Source: a virus. Taken from it: a stretch of DNA of 51,268 bases. A program made the position numbers and the translations under genes. Below are positions 32,539 to 41,206 of this stretch, in pieces (the first letter of the stretch is position 1; every line of letters starts with the position of its first letter). Location: IMG/VR virus record IMGVR_UViG_3300022864_000005, positions 1-51,268 of that record; one strand, 5' to 3'. The notes below the pieces were generated by a model, which worked only from the letters and a program-made list of their open reading frames with translations, did no database searches and was not told the origin of the DNA.

Positions 32539-33278
32539 TAATCGGAATGAAGGGCTTAAATGAATCCCGCTATGTCAAACCCGTAATCGGTGACATCCAC
32601 GACGAGCCATGGGTTGACCGGATTATCGTGATCGATGGCCGCAGTTCTGATGATACGGTTCATGAGCTTCGTCAATTCGATAAGGTCGAGGTTTATTCTC
32701 ACAAGTGGGAAAAATGGTTTCACGCTCAGGAAATCATACAATCCAACATTTTGCTTCAGTATATTCCACTGGGCTCAATCTTCTTTATCTTGGACTTTGA
32801 TGAACGGTGTTCTGACGACCTGAAAATGCTTCTGGCAGACATTGATGATAATGGTATGCCTGATGACATGGATTGTGTTCACGTATCCCGGAAGTCATAC
32901 GAATTAATGCGATTTGATGATTCGCCGTTTGCGATTCCGGATATGGCACGCCCCGGGTTTTGGATTACGTCTCATACCATTGGCCAGTACCCGGATTACC
33001 AGTTGCGGATTATCCGGCGGAAGCTGGGAATGCACTGGATTAATTCCCCGCACCATATCATGTATGGAATGCAGGAGAATTTATTTACCAACAAAAACAT
33101 TCAGGCGGATTTAATTCATTACCATGGCAAAGAGGATGCCCGAGATCGGCACAATATTGAACGACAATGGCTGAGGAACCAGGCGCGGCGTAAAGAGCTT
33201 GGGCTGGAAGCGGATATATTCGAGGGAGATCCGAGTCCTGAAATGGCGAAGTATGCAGACCCGGAGTATTGGAAATGA
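32535..33278 (+). CDS. GT2-family glycosyltransferase
   Basis: 247 residues. GT-A fold: MIIGMKGLNESRYVKPVIGD, VIDGRSSDDTVHEL, and the metal-binding FILDFDERCSDD (DxD-like) near 92. Resembles transferases of the WaaE/SPS type acting on polysaccharides. ATGA coupling on both sides shows it belongs to one translated block. Confidence 0.8.
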   Translation: MIIGMKGLNESRYVKPVIGDIHDEPWVDRIIVIDGRSSDDTVHELRQFDKVEVYSHKWEKWFHAQEIIQSNILLQYIPLGSIFFILDFDERCSDDLKMLLADIDDNGMPDDMDCVHVSRKSYELMRFDDSPFAIPDMARPGFWITSHTIGQYPDYQLRIIRRKLGMHWINSPHHIMYGMQENLFTNKNIQADLIHYHGKEDARDRHNIERQWLRNQARRKELGLEADIFEGDPSPEMAKYADPEYWK

Positions 33279-33508
33279 ATTTTGCAATTATAGGGCTGGG
33301 GTATGTGGCCCCTAAACATTTAAAGGCCATAAAAGACGTGGGCGGGGAGTTGATCGCTACCTTAGATCCGTATGATTCCGTGGGTGTATTAGATTCATTC
33401 TTTCCGGGGTGTCAGTATTTCAAAGAGTTTGAGAGCTTCGATCGATTCTGTTCAACCGCAATCCATTTTATGGAGCAATCCAAAGGATGTGACCATAGTT
33501 ATAATTGA
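33275..33508 (+). pseudogene. N-terminal fragment of a Gfo/Idh/MocA-type sugar dehydrogenase
   Basis: MNFAIIGLGYVAPKHLKAIK is the Rossmann start of WbpB/WlbA-type UDP-sugar 3-dehydrogenases, followed by YDSVGVLDSFFPGCQYFKEF. Homology appears to end near residue 55 (FESFDRF), after which the frame reads into glycosyltransferase DNA out of frame and stops. About 250 residues are missing. ATGA coupling to the GT2 gene shows an intact gene once stood here. Confidence 0.7.
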
Positions 33509-34202
33509 TAATCAAAGCACGGATGGCACACAGGATATGCTGGCAGAATATCAAGCAGAGAATGATATTATAAAGCAAATTATTTATAACCCTGAAAACA
33601 AACATGCGGGGTATGCCTCAAATCAAAGTTTAGAGATTTTATCCGAGTGCTGTGATGTGGTTGGAAGCATAGCGAACGATGTTTTCGCAGAACCTGGGTG
33701 GGATAAGAACATGAGAGCCTGTTTTGAAGAATTAAAAACTGGTTATATGATAAGTCTTGTCAGGCCAGCCAAGGAAAAACATAAGGAAATAACGCCTTCA
33801 GGGAAAGGGCACTACATTAAAACGCAAGAAATGGCTGCTTGTACTTTTTTACGATCTGAGCATTTCTTAAAGGGGTTTAAGTGGTCCATAGTGCCATGGG
33901 GAAAGGGGCGGATCGGTCCCATGCCTGAATTTCACCAAAGACTGAAGCGTGGTTTTAAAGGACAAGATTCACTGAGGGGAGCGACACTGGCAACACCTGG
34001 GTTTATAGTGAGACGTTGTGAGTATACAAACCCTGAATTTATCGAGTATTACAATAAAACTTTTAGTGAAAGAACCATGTTGACGGAACTTGCCAGAAGA
34101 AGAAAATTGGAGGCGGAAGGGAATGCCTCGTTGATATCTTTTGAATATCGGTATAGTCTTAATTGGGAAGAATTTTTAAAGAAATATTATCCGGAGAAGT
34201 AA
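33429..34202 (+). pseudogene. GT2 glycosyltransferase lacking its N-terminus
   Basis: 257 codons if read from TTG 33429, but there is no SD and the first beta strand of the GT-A fold is absent. Homology-like sequence starts at SIDSVQ and continues VTIVIIDNQSTDGTQDML, GYASNQSLEIL and GSIANDVFAEPGW. The 5' end is fused out of frame to the dehydrogenase fragment. Either inactive, or rescued by the weak TTG. Confidence 0.6.
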
Positions 34203-34204
34203 TC

Positions 34205-34840
34205 TTGAGTGATCTAAAAGAGCTTGCATCAAAAATAGGGGTAGAAAAGATCGGGGGATCTTCTTTGGATCAGGGTAAGTTATACCACGATATCCCTTTT
34301 ATGTCCTTGCCGAGCCACAGGAAGAATACCAGGTTGAGGGTAGATAGAATCCTGATGGAGATTGACGTAAAGGGCAAGAAAGGTCTCGACTTGGGTTGTT
34401 CGGCCGGTGGGATAACCTTTCGCCTGCAAGCTGCCGGGGCAAGTATGACTGGGATTGATTACGATAAGGCCATGATAAACCTTGCGACGGCAATAGGGAA
34501 CAAATTTAAAACCAGTGCCAAATTCGTTCATTCGATTATCAATAAGGAGTTGATATCCGGATTAGAACAATATGGCTTCATTGTTTGGTTCGATCAGTGG
34601 ATGTGGTTGTTAAAGCAGGCGGGAGAAGATGCGTATGAATGTATCTCGATTGTGTCACAAAAGACAAATTGCCTGTTCTTCTCAACCACACAGGGCGATG
34701 CTATGGCAAAGAGCGCCAATATATCGTCAAGTCAAGATGTGTTCAATATTCTAAAAGACAATACCGATTATCAAATTGATGATCTCGGGACAGTAAAGGA
34801 CGGCTGGTATCCACGAAATATTTTCAGGTGTTATAGATGA
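34205..34840 (+). CDS. SAM-dependent methyltransferase
   Basis: 211 residues from TTG 34205, eight bases after GGAG. Class I motif I is clear (KKGLDLGCSAGGITFRL near 60-75), then GIDYDKAMINLA and FIVWFDQWMWLL. Probably methylates a sugar or another product of this block; the substrate is not evident. Overlaps the next gene by 4 nt. Confidence 0.75.
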   Translation: MSDLKELASKIGVEKIGGSSLDQGKLYHDIPFMSLPSHRKNTRLRVDRILMEIDVKGKKGLDLGCSAGGITFRLQAAGASMTGIDYDKAMINLATAIGNKFKTSAKFVHSIINKELISGLEQYGFIVWFDQWMWLLKQAGEDAYECISIVSQKTNCLFFSTTQGDAMAKSANISSSQDVFNILKDNTDYQIDDLGTVKDGWYPRNIFRCYR

Positions 34841-35322
34841 GAGGGAATACCGCAAGGATTGAACTATTAGAGGGGAACATATTGAAAACTATTGACCTTA
34901 ATTCCTCTACAACCAAGCTGATAAACTCGTTCTTGAGGCCACACTACCCAGGTGATATTGAGCCGATTGTGGCACATGAAGTCAAGGCATTAGAGATATT
35001 GGCTAAATATGATATATCGCCTATTGTCAAGAAATACGGCAAGGATTTCATTGTGATGTCCTATGTGGGGGAAGAAGCGAAAAGTGTTTCGGCCGAACAG
35101 GTTAACCATATTGTAAGTACTTTAACTAAGGCCGATATCGTTCACAATGATCTGGTGTTTAACGAGGAGCTTAGAAATATTACGATTCTTAATGGCAGGG
35201 TTTACCTGATCGATTTTCAATTAGCATCCATGTCTGGCATACCGTCTGTTAAAGATATCCGGAAAGCATTCTGGCGACCAAATTATGAGAGTGACGAAAA
35301 ACAATTAAGGGAAATGATATGA
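34837..35322 (+). CDS. Kinase-like protein (lipopolysaccharide kinase type)
   Basis: 161 residues. Pattern of small protein-kinase-like folds: EVKALEILAKYDISPIV, FIVMSYVG hinge, catalytic-loop-like IVHNDLVFNEELRN (HNDL for HxD) and VYLIDFQLAS (DFQ for DFG). The glycine loop and lysine region are short. Such enzymes phosphorylate LPS or sugar moieties. ATGA overlaps at both ends. Confidence 0.65.
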   Translation: MRGNTARIELLEGNILKTIDLNSSTTKLINSFLRPHYPGDIEPIVAHEVKALEILAKYDISPIVKKYGKDFIVMSYVGEEAKSVSAEQVNHIVSTLTKADIVHNDLVFNEELRNITILNGRVYLIDFQLASMSGIPSVKDIRKAFWRPNYESDEKQLREMI

Positions 35323-35891
35323 CAGAAAGACTGTTTATTGAAACTGTAATCCCATACGAGCCATGCAAGAAAGTAGGCTTTGCGTATAACCGGGCCATGG
35401 AACACGCAAATGATTGGGTTCTGATAATGGATCATGATTTGTTTTTATGTAACCCAAACTGGTACGAGGCGTTTTTGGCGGCAGCAACAAGACTTGGCCA
35501 CCAAGCAGGTTGGATAACTGCCGTCACTAACCGCTGCGCGTCCGGATCTCAAAAGTCTCTCGGGTGTCCGGAAGGAAGTGATGATTTAATCGACCATATT
35601 AGATGGGCGGAGAAGGTTTGGAAAGAGCATGGGACAGCTACCGTAGAAGGTGGTGGTTGTGACAATGGTCATATGATCCTGACACACAAGGGGGCATGGG
35701 AAGATGCAGGCGGGTTTAACCAAGCAAAGGGAATGCACTGTGACGGTGATTATTTCAAAAGAATCATCAAGGCTGGGTACAAGGCGTATTACATGCCTGG
35801 AAACTATGTTTACCACCTTCAAGACCGGAAATATCAGGTTTGGAAATGGCACAAATGGAAGGACTATGGCCATGAATGGAGGGTGTTATGA
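35319..35891 (+). CDS. GT2-like glycosyltransferase
   Basis: 190 residues, short for GT2. KKVGFAYNRAMEHANDWVLI then the metal-site MDHDLFL, and GAWEDAGGFNQAKGMHCDGD with a conserved acidic pair near the C-terminus. The first strand of the fold is reduced. Likely active on the same glycan as its neighbours; coupled by overlap with both. Confidence 0.65.
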   Translation: MTERLFIETVIPYEPCKKVGFAYNRAMEHANDWVLIMDHDLFLCNPNWYEAFLAAATRLGHQAGWITAVTNRCASGSQKSLGCPEGSDDLIDHIRWAEKVWKEHGTATVEGGGCDNGHMILTHKGAWEDAGGFNQAKGMHCDGDYFKRIIKAGYKAYYMPGNYVYHLQDRKYQVWKWHKWKDYGHEWRVL

Positions 35892-36202
35892 GTGTTGTCT
35901 ATGTGTGTAAAATGTGCGGCCGTTCGATGCGGGCTGAAGAAAAACCAGCGTGTTGTTATTTTGATCACATGGACGCAATTGAAAACATCAGTGACGAGGA
36001 TGCGGTCAAGATGGGGCTTAATATCCCAGAGGGCGAAATCTTTGAGTTCCCTGGGGATGTGAGGTGGGACCCGGTGACGGGAGAACCTGCCATGGTTACG
36101 CTCAAGAAGATTGAAACTGGATCAGGGTGGCCGAAACTTGTAGTGGAAGGTCGAACGCTTAGGCAGTTCCAGGACGCGATTATGGTGGAGGTGCGGGCGT
36201 GA
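35888..36202 (+). CDS. Small zinc-ribbon protein
   Basis: 104 residues from ATG 35888 (ATGA). CKMCGRSM then ACC gives a CxxC plus CC site near the N-terminus; the rest is acidic and mixed. One of several zinc-ribbon proteins in the late region. Overlaps the next gene by 4 nt. Confidence 0.55.
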   Translation: MSVVYVCKMCGRSMRAEEKPACCYFDHMDAIENISDEDAVKMGLNIPEGEIFEFPGDVRWDPVTGEPAMVTLKKIETGSGWPKLVVEGRTLRQFQDAIMVEVRA

Positions 36203-37038
36203 TTAGCATCGCTATAAATCTCGACACGCGCCCCGGATTCATGGAGCAGTCCACAAAACAGGGGACCATGCTCAACGGGACCCGTTCACTTGACTTCTTT
36301 ACCGAGGGTATAATCAACAAGGTCAAATTCTTCGAAGGCCATGAGATCGAAACGACTGTGTTTATTGATGTCCATGATCCGCTCCCAAAGGAAACGCAGG
36401 ATTGGCTACTAAACCAACAGGCAAATGGGATTATAGACAATCTGGTGTTCAACCGGCATACGGAGAAGTATTTGGGAGCGTTTGAACCGAAATGGAATGA
36501 TATTAACTTTTTGAATGCCATAGTATTGACAAGGGGTGACTACCTCGTTCATTTTGATGGAGATATGAATGCCTTCATTAATGACAAAAATGTAATTAAG
36601 GAATGGCTTCAGTGGCTTGATGAGGAGCGGTTTGATTATATCAGTTATCCAAGTCAATATTCCCCGATGCCTGCAACGGATGGACGGTATAAATCGTATT
36701 GGTGGGCCTCGACAAGATTTTTTCTCTGCAAGCGAAAGATTATCGACTATACGGAAATTGTCAAATGCCTGCGGAGTTCAGAATATCTTTACGGAAAATA
36801 CGGGACCGAAGGCGAACCAAAAAACCCATGGCTTGAACATATCTTAGGGCTTATGACCAGTGGGCAGAACCGGGTGTTTTATCCACCGATACAATCTCAG
36901 CGATATTTAATCTTCGCATGGTCCAGTTACCTCTCAGGGGTATTGAAACAACTCAACGAATGGCCTTATAAGAAGGTCATCGAATATATCAATCATATCA
37001 GCTACCCATGTGATTGCGCGGCAAAGGAGTTGAAATGA
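36199..37038 (+). CDS. Putative GT2-like glycosyltransferase
   Basis: 279 residues from GTG 36199 (SD GGAGG). GT-A features: ISIAINLDTRPG, TTVFIDVHDPL, and a DxD-like YLVHFDGDMNAF near 120; acceptor-side aromatic residues (YKSYWWASTRFFL). Substrate unknown. Confidence 0.6.
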   Translation: MISIAINLDTRPGFMEQSTKQGTMLNGTRSLDFFTEGIINKVKFFEGHEIETTVFIDVHDPLPKETQDWLLNQQANGIIDNLVFNRHTEKYLGAFEPKWNDINFLNAIVLTRGDYLVHFDGDMNAFINDKNVIKEWLQWLDEERFDYISYPSQYSPMPATDGRYKSYWWASTRFFLCKRKIIDYTEIVKCLRSSEYLYGKYGTEGEPKNPWLEHILGLMTSGQNRVFYPPIQSQRYLIFAWSSYLSGVLKQLNEWPYKKVIEYINHISYPCDCAAKELK

Positions 37039-38111
37039 AAATTATCCTAACAGGGAATTCTTTTCCATTTGGCGAGGGTCACGCATACGGGGGTGAACGT
37101 ATTTTAGGCTATCTTACTCAAGAGTTGATTAAGCTCGGCCACGAAGTCTATCTTTTTGCCCGGGAAGGCACAAACGTTTCTGAAGCCACGGATTATATCC
37201 CAATAGGTCCGCTTTGTGATGATAGAGATGTCCATTACGAAGCGGTAAAAGAATACGTTGCCAAGACTGGCATAGAACCTGACATTTATTTCTGCGGATA
37301 TTTCGGAAAGGGAGACCAGGGAGCATTAGAGCGATGGCCCTACGTGGAACTTATTTGGTGCAGATGGTCTCACGCAAAATTTGAATTTCCGAAGGTCAAG
37401 CCGTTCAATGTTGTGTCATATTCCAATTTATTACAACAGGATATGATTGACAGTGGTGTTCCCACCACCATGATTCATTACGGTCTCCCGAAGGATTTAT
37501 ACAAATTCCAACCTGACAAGGAAGATTACGCTGTCTGGATTGCAAAGGCTGAAGGTGGTAAGGCTCCCAGGCTTGGGGCTGAATTGGCAAGAGCGGCAGG
37601 CCTGAAATTGGTATTTATGTGTCCTCCTTACAATACTGGGGTAATGTGGGATCAGGTGCTTCCCTATGTGGACAACAAGAATATCTTTTGGGTCCGTGGT
37701 GTAGATGATCAAATGAAATATGAGATCATGAGCAAGGCAAAGGTTTTTTTATACACGAACTCAAACGAATGGCGCGAACACGCAGGGATTGTTTTACTTG
37801 AAAGCCTTGCCATGGGAACCCCTGTAGTGGGGATGAACCGCATCAATCAAGATTGCGCTATTGTAACCGACAAAATCATCGAGCACGGCAAGCACGGATT
37901 TATCCTGAATTATTACGATTCGAATAACTTGTCTGAAATTCTCAGCGTGGGTGTCCCGCTTATTAATCGAATTCACGAGATCGATCCGATTGACTGCCGG
38001 GAGCAGTTTGAAAAGCGATTTACCGCTGATTTAATGGCCAGGCGGTACGAATGGTTATTTGAGAGAGTGGCCTCGGGCGAACGATTTGGGACGGTGGAGG
38101 TGCCGTTTTGA
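37035..38111 (+). CDS. GT4-family glycosyltransferase
   Basis: 358 residues from ATG 37035 (SD AGGAG). GT-B fold: HAYGGERILGYLTQELIKLG and the donor box HAGIVLLESLAMGTPVVGMN near 255-275. Typical length for GT4. Overlaps the previous gene by 4 nt. Confidence 0.82.
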   Translation: MKIILTGNSFPFGEGHAYGGERILGYLTQELIKLGHEVYLFAREGTNVSEATDYIPIGPLCDDRDVHYEAVKEYVAKTGIEPDIYFCGYFGKGDQGALERWPYVELIWCRWSHAKFEFPKVKPFNVVSYSNLLQQDMIDSGVPTTMIHYGLPKDLYKFQPDKEDYAVWIAKAEGGKAPRLGAELARAAGLKLVFMCPPYNTGVMWDQVLPYVDNKNIFWVRGVDDQMKYEIMSKAKVFLYTNSNEWREHAGIVLLESLAMGTPVVGMNRINQDCAIVTDKIIEHGKHGFILNYYDSNNLSEILSVGVPLINRIHEIDPIDCREQFEKRFTADLMARRYEWLFERVASGERFGTVEVPF

Positions 38112-38198
38112 TTTATGATGCTCAAATAGAAACCCAGCCAATGGGCCTGACCCACAAATTGCCATTGAATTTTATCGAAAAGAATTGGAGGACGGATC

Positions 38199-38909
38199 AT
38201 GAAAATAGCATTTGCAACAACGGTAACAAGAAATTATTTACCATACTTGAGGGCATTGCTGAACAGCATAAAAATTAATAGCCCTTCGGTCGCAGGCACC
38301 CCGTTCATCTGTTTTACCGGAACTAACGATACGGCAGAAATCAAAAAAAAGGAATCTGCCCTGAGTTGGAAAGAAAAGCAACAGCTTAAAGAGCTGTATC
38401 CCTCGGTTGAATTTAAGACCGTAGACGTGTCCAAGTATGTAGCTACTTCAAAGTTAACCCCTATTTTCTGGCGAATGGAAGTCTTTAATCTGCGCGGATA
38501 CGACAAGGTGATATTCATCGATGCGGACATGATCTGCTTAAAGGATATCTCCGGACTTTTGAACATCGAGTGTGATATTGGAACCACAGAGCAAACCAAG
38601 GGTTGGAAGGATTGGAATTGGGGATTATTCATTGTTGGCAGGAAGTACCTGAATTCCAAGACTTATAAATGGTTGCTTGATGCGAAACATGATCAGACAA
38701 AGCCAGCGGAACCCATGCACCTTTTTACGAAGCTGTTCGGGAAGGAGCTTTACGAGATCCCGCAGAAATACAACAGGATCGTTCCGCAGTTGAGTGTTGC
38801 TAAAATGTTTGATAATGAAATGATACATTACATTTACAAGCCTCTCACGAAACTTGAAGGCCATATTAAACCGGAGTATCTGGAGTTATGGAAAAAGTAC
38901 AGCGTCTAA
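38199..38909 (+). CDS. GT8-family glycosyltransferase
   Basis: 236 residues, SD GGAGGA. IAFATTVTRNYLPYLRALLN, FNLRGYDKVIFIDADMIC (DAD metal motif near 108) and GLFIVGRKYLNSKTY identify a GT8 (glycogenin/LPS galactosyltransferase-like) enzyme. It would transfer a hexose with retention. The 87 bp before it hold no clear gene. Confidence 0.82.
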   Translation: MKIAFATTVTRNYLPYLRALLNSIKINSPSVAGTPFICFTGTNDTAEIKKKESALSWKEKQQLKELYPSVEFKTVDVSKYVATSKLTPIFWRMEVFNLRGYDKVIFIDADMICLKDISGLLNIECDIGTTEQTKGWKDWNWGLFIVGRKYLNSKTYKWLLDAKHDQTKPAEPMHLFTKLFGKELYEIPQKYNRIVPQLSVAKMFDNEMIHYIYKPLTKLEGHIKPEYLELWKKYSV

Positions 38910-38919
38910 TGGTGCATAA

Positions 38920-40125
38920 ATGAAGCCTGATATCACACTGATATTCTCATCCAGCCCATTTCTTCTTGACCAGTCGGTATTTCCGCCCTTGGGAATTCTA
39001 TATCTATCAGCGTTTTTGAAACAATTTGACTTAAAAACCCAGTGTCTTGATATGGGACTTGGCCATACACCGGACATGGTGGAATCGGATGTTGTTGGGA
39101 TTTCGTTTACCTCACCTCAACGGTTAGAGGCGTTTGGGTTGGCAAACAAGTTCAACCACATGGGTAAACAGGTCATTGCCGGGGGTCCTCACGCTACACA
39201 TAAACCTCAAGAGTGTCTTGGACGTGGCTTTACCCATGTGGTTCGGGGGCAGGGTGAGACAGGGCTGATGTTGTTTTTGTCTCAGATATTGAAAATGAAT
39301 TTCAACGTACCGCTACAAATAGATATTGACGACATTCCTTTTCCTGACCGGGACGCATTACCAATACGCGATTATCATTATGAAATTGAGGGTATTCCGG
39401 CTACGCCTATTATGACCACCCGGGGATGTCCATTCCATTGTGCTTTCTGTGCCAAGATAAATGATGACTTTCAGATTCAGTCTACTGAGCGAACCATTGC
39501 AGAGATTGAGCACGTTCACGACAAATACGGATACAAAGCCTTTATGATATTTGACGATGTGTTTATTGCCAGCAAAAAGCGGCTTGGTAGAATAGTTGAT
39601 CAAATTGGCGGGAAATATCTTTTCAGGTGTTTTGCCAGGAGCAACCTGCTTGACGATAAAGTATGTGAATTACTCAGTAAGCTCGGGGTTGTGGAAGTTG
39701 GTATAGGCATTGAAAGTGGATCTAATGATGTGCTTGAAAGAAACATGAAGGGGACTACCCGCAAAATGAATACCCGGGCCGTTGAGAGACTTCACAATCA
39801 TGGCATTCGTGCGAAAGCGTTTTTAATTGTCGGGCTCCCCGGGGAAACAAATGAAACAGTGGTTGAAACTGCCGATTGGATTGAAGAAGTACGTCCGGAT
39901 GATATCGACATTTCGATTTTTCAACCAATGCCTGGTTCAAGGATCTTCGCTGATCCTGCCAAGTGGGGAATTAAATTCAACTATAATGGCCAGCCAGGTT
40001 GGTATAAGGGTACGCCAGGTCAATACGAAGCAAATATCGAGACAGAGGAACTTAATGCTGAGGAAATTGTTGCGTGGCGAGACATGCTTGAACTTGAATA
40101 TAAACCGAGAGAACTTTTGAGATGA
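38920..40125 (+). CDS. B12-binding-type radical SAM enzyme
   Basis: 401 residues. N-terminal domain (about 1-135) with the layout of B12-binding radical SAM enzymes (PPLGILYLSAFLKQF, VVGISFTSPQ, VIAGGPHAT). The iron-sulfur motif is CPFHCAFC with Cys170, Cys174 and Cys177; GIESGSNDVLERNMKG and LIVGLPGETNETV follow. Such enzymes (BchE/MiaB-like class) methylate or rearrange unreactive carbons. Rare in phages; within a glycosyltransferase block it probably modifies a sugar or lipid. Confidence 0.85.
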   Translation: MKPDITLIFSSSPFLLDQSVFPPLGILYLSAFLKQFDLKTQCLDMGLGHTPDMVESDVVGISFTSPQRLEAFGLANKFNHMGKQVIAGGPHATHKPQECLGRGFTHVVRGQGETGLMLFLSQILKMNFNVPLQIDIDDIPFPDRDALPIRDYHYEIEGIPATPIMTTRGCPFHCAFCAKINDDFQIQSTERTIAEIEHVHDKYGYKAFMIFDDVFIASKKRLGRIVDQIGGKYLFRCFARSNLLDDKVCELLSKLGVVEVGIGIESGSNDVLERNMKGTTRKMNTRAVERLHNHGIRAKAFLIVGLPGETNETVVETADWIEEVRPDDIDISIFQPMPGSRIFADPAKWGIKFNYNGQPGWYKGTPGQYEANIETEELNAEEIVAWRDMLELEYKPRELLR

Positions 40126-40292
40126 TGATCTGGGTTTGTCCAAAATGTCATTATAAAAATGAAATCGAAGATGACAAACTTGATGATTATTGGTGTGAGA
40201 ATTGCGGGCGGACAATGGAAAAGGTAACAAGAGTTGAATGGGAAATTAAACCAACCACCTTTATGCCGCCCGATCCGAGGCATATATGTTGA
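40122..40292 (+). CDS. Small zinc-ribbon protein
   Basis: 56 residues, starting in an ATGA overlap with the radical SAM gene. WVCPKCHY and YWCENCGRTM form a two-CxxC zinc ribbon, followed by a short tail. May bind nucleic acid like Com, or act as a protein adaptor. Overlaps the next start by 7 nt. Confidence 0.6.
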   Translation: MMIWVCPKCHYKNEIEDDKLDDYWCENCGRTMEKVTRVEWEIKPTTFMPPDPRHIC

Positions 40293-40672
40293 CACTATTT
40301 GTTGTTCAAAGTAGGGCAGATAAATTGGATTCAGCATTGGTGGTAAAATCATTTGAGGGATTAGCTGATGAAATTCATTTCGTGCCAAACATTCAGAGCA
40401 TTAACGATAAAGCTAAGAAGAACGAATGGTATGCTGTGATCTACGATGATGAATATATTGATGAGCCGCTTAAAGAAGGGCTGAAGGTATTTATTGAGCA
40501 AAGTGAGGTGGATGTGTTGGTATTGGGAAAACAGTCAAAGGATAAATTCTTTAAAGCGCCCAGGTTATTTCGACGCGCTGTTCAATTGGAGGAAGATTCG
40601 CTTATTCCTGTCAGGGCCGATTTAATGTTTGAAACCGTATTGAACGGGTGGGTTTATGATAACAATAATTAG
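40286..40672 (+). CDS. Glycosyltransferase-like fragment or small GT-A protein
   Basis: 128 residues. WYAVIYDDEYIDEPLKEGLK with an acidic DDE cluster and DVLVLGKQ resemble part of a GT-A fold, but the protein is too short for a whole enzyme. Last gene of the cargo block. Confidence 0.5.
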   Translation: MLTLFVVQSRADKLDSALVVKSFEGLADEIHFVPNIQSINDKAKKNEWYAVIYDDEYIDEPLKEGLKVFIEQSEVDVLVLGKQSKDKFFKAPRLFRRAVQLEEDSLIPVRADLMFETVLNGWVYDNNN

Positions 40673-40681
40673 GAGGGAAAG

Positions 40682-41206
40682 ATGGTAAGCCGAAGAGGTT
40701 TCTTGAAAGTAGCTGGCGGCACAGCAGCCTTGGCAGTTGTTAATCCTTTTAAGGCATTCGCTGGGTTTATTCCTGATGATATCAAAGAGGGTGAAAATGT
40801 ATTTTCGTTGGGTTTAGGCAATGTTTGTATTGGCAGTGCCATTGCAAATCTTCATGAAAAAGATATTTGTTTAAAGAAAACTGGATTGGCAACGATAAAA
40901 ATTCGGACCTTTACTGATTTCAATAAACCAATGAATGGTTTCCCAACAGCTAACGATTTTCAAGTTTCTATGTCTTCTGAAATAGTAGCCGAGTGTTTCT
41001 TTAAAAAGGAGCCGAATATATTTGGGAGTGTCGGGCGTGTAGAAGTTGTTGTTATGTATCCAGATGGCCACAATTTTATGGCGATAATCTTCCCAAAAGC
41101 CCGAATGACAAGAAAGAAGGATATGTTTGTCTTTACATCTATTCCCGTGAAACACGAAACATGGAAAGATATGCCCCTTGGACGATTTTATTGGGATCGA
41201 AAATGA
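40682..41206 (+). CDS. Tail-tube-like paralogue with twin-arginine signal
   Basis: 174 residues, SD GGAGG. Begins SRRGFLKVAGGTAALAVV, a textbook Tat signal (SRRxFLK, then a hydrophobic stretch, AFA cleavage site near residue 27). The rest aligns by eye with the tail tube protein at 43090: LGLGNVCIGSA vs LGLAQIRVGSS, YPDGHNFMAIIFPKARM vs YPDQSSTMIIIFPRAQV, and GRFYWD vs GHILWA at the end. It seems a duplicated tail gene redirected for export, or a virion protein with a disguised N-terminus. ATGA overlap with the next gene. Confidence 0.65.
   Translation: MVSRRGFLKVAGGTAALAVVNPFKAFAGFIPDDIKEGENVFSLGLGNVCIGSAIANLHEKDICLKKTGLATIKIRTFTDFNKPMNGFPTANDFQVSMSSEIVAECFFKKEPNIFGSVGRVEVVVMYPDGHNFMAIIFPKARMTRKKDMFVFTSIPVKHETWKDMPLGRFYWDRK

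Noticed and set aside
38108-38198. TTG-started short frame between GT4 and GT8 genes
   Set aside because: No SD, runs into the GT8 gene in another frame and shows no domain; too weak to list.
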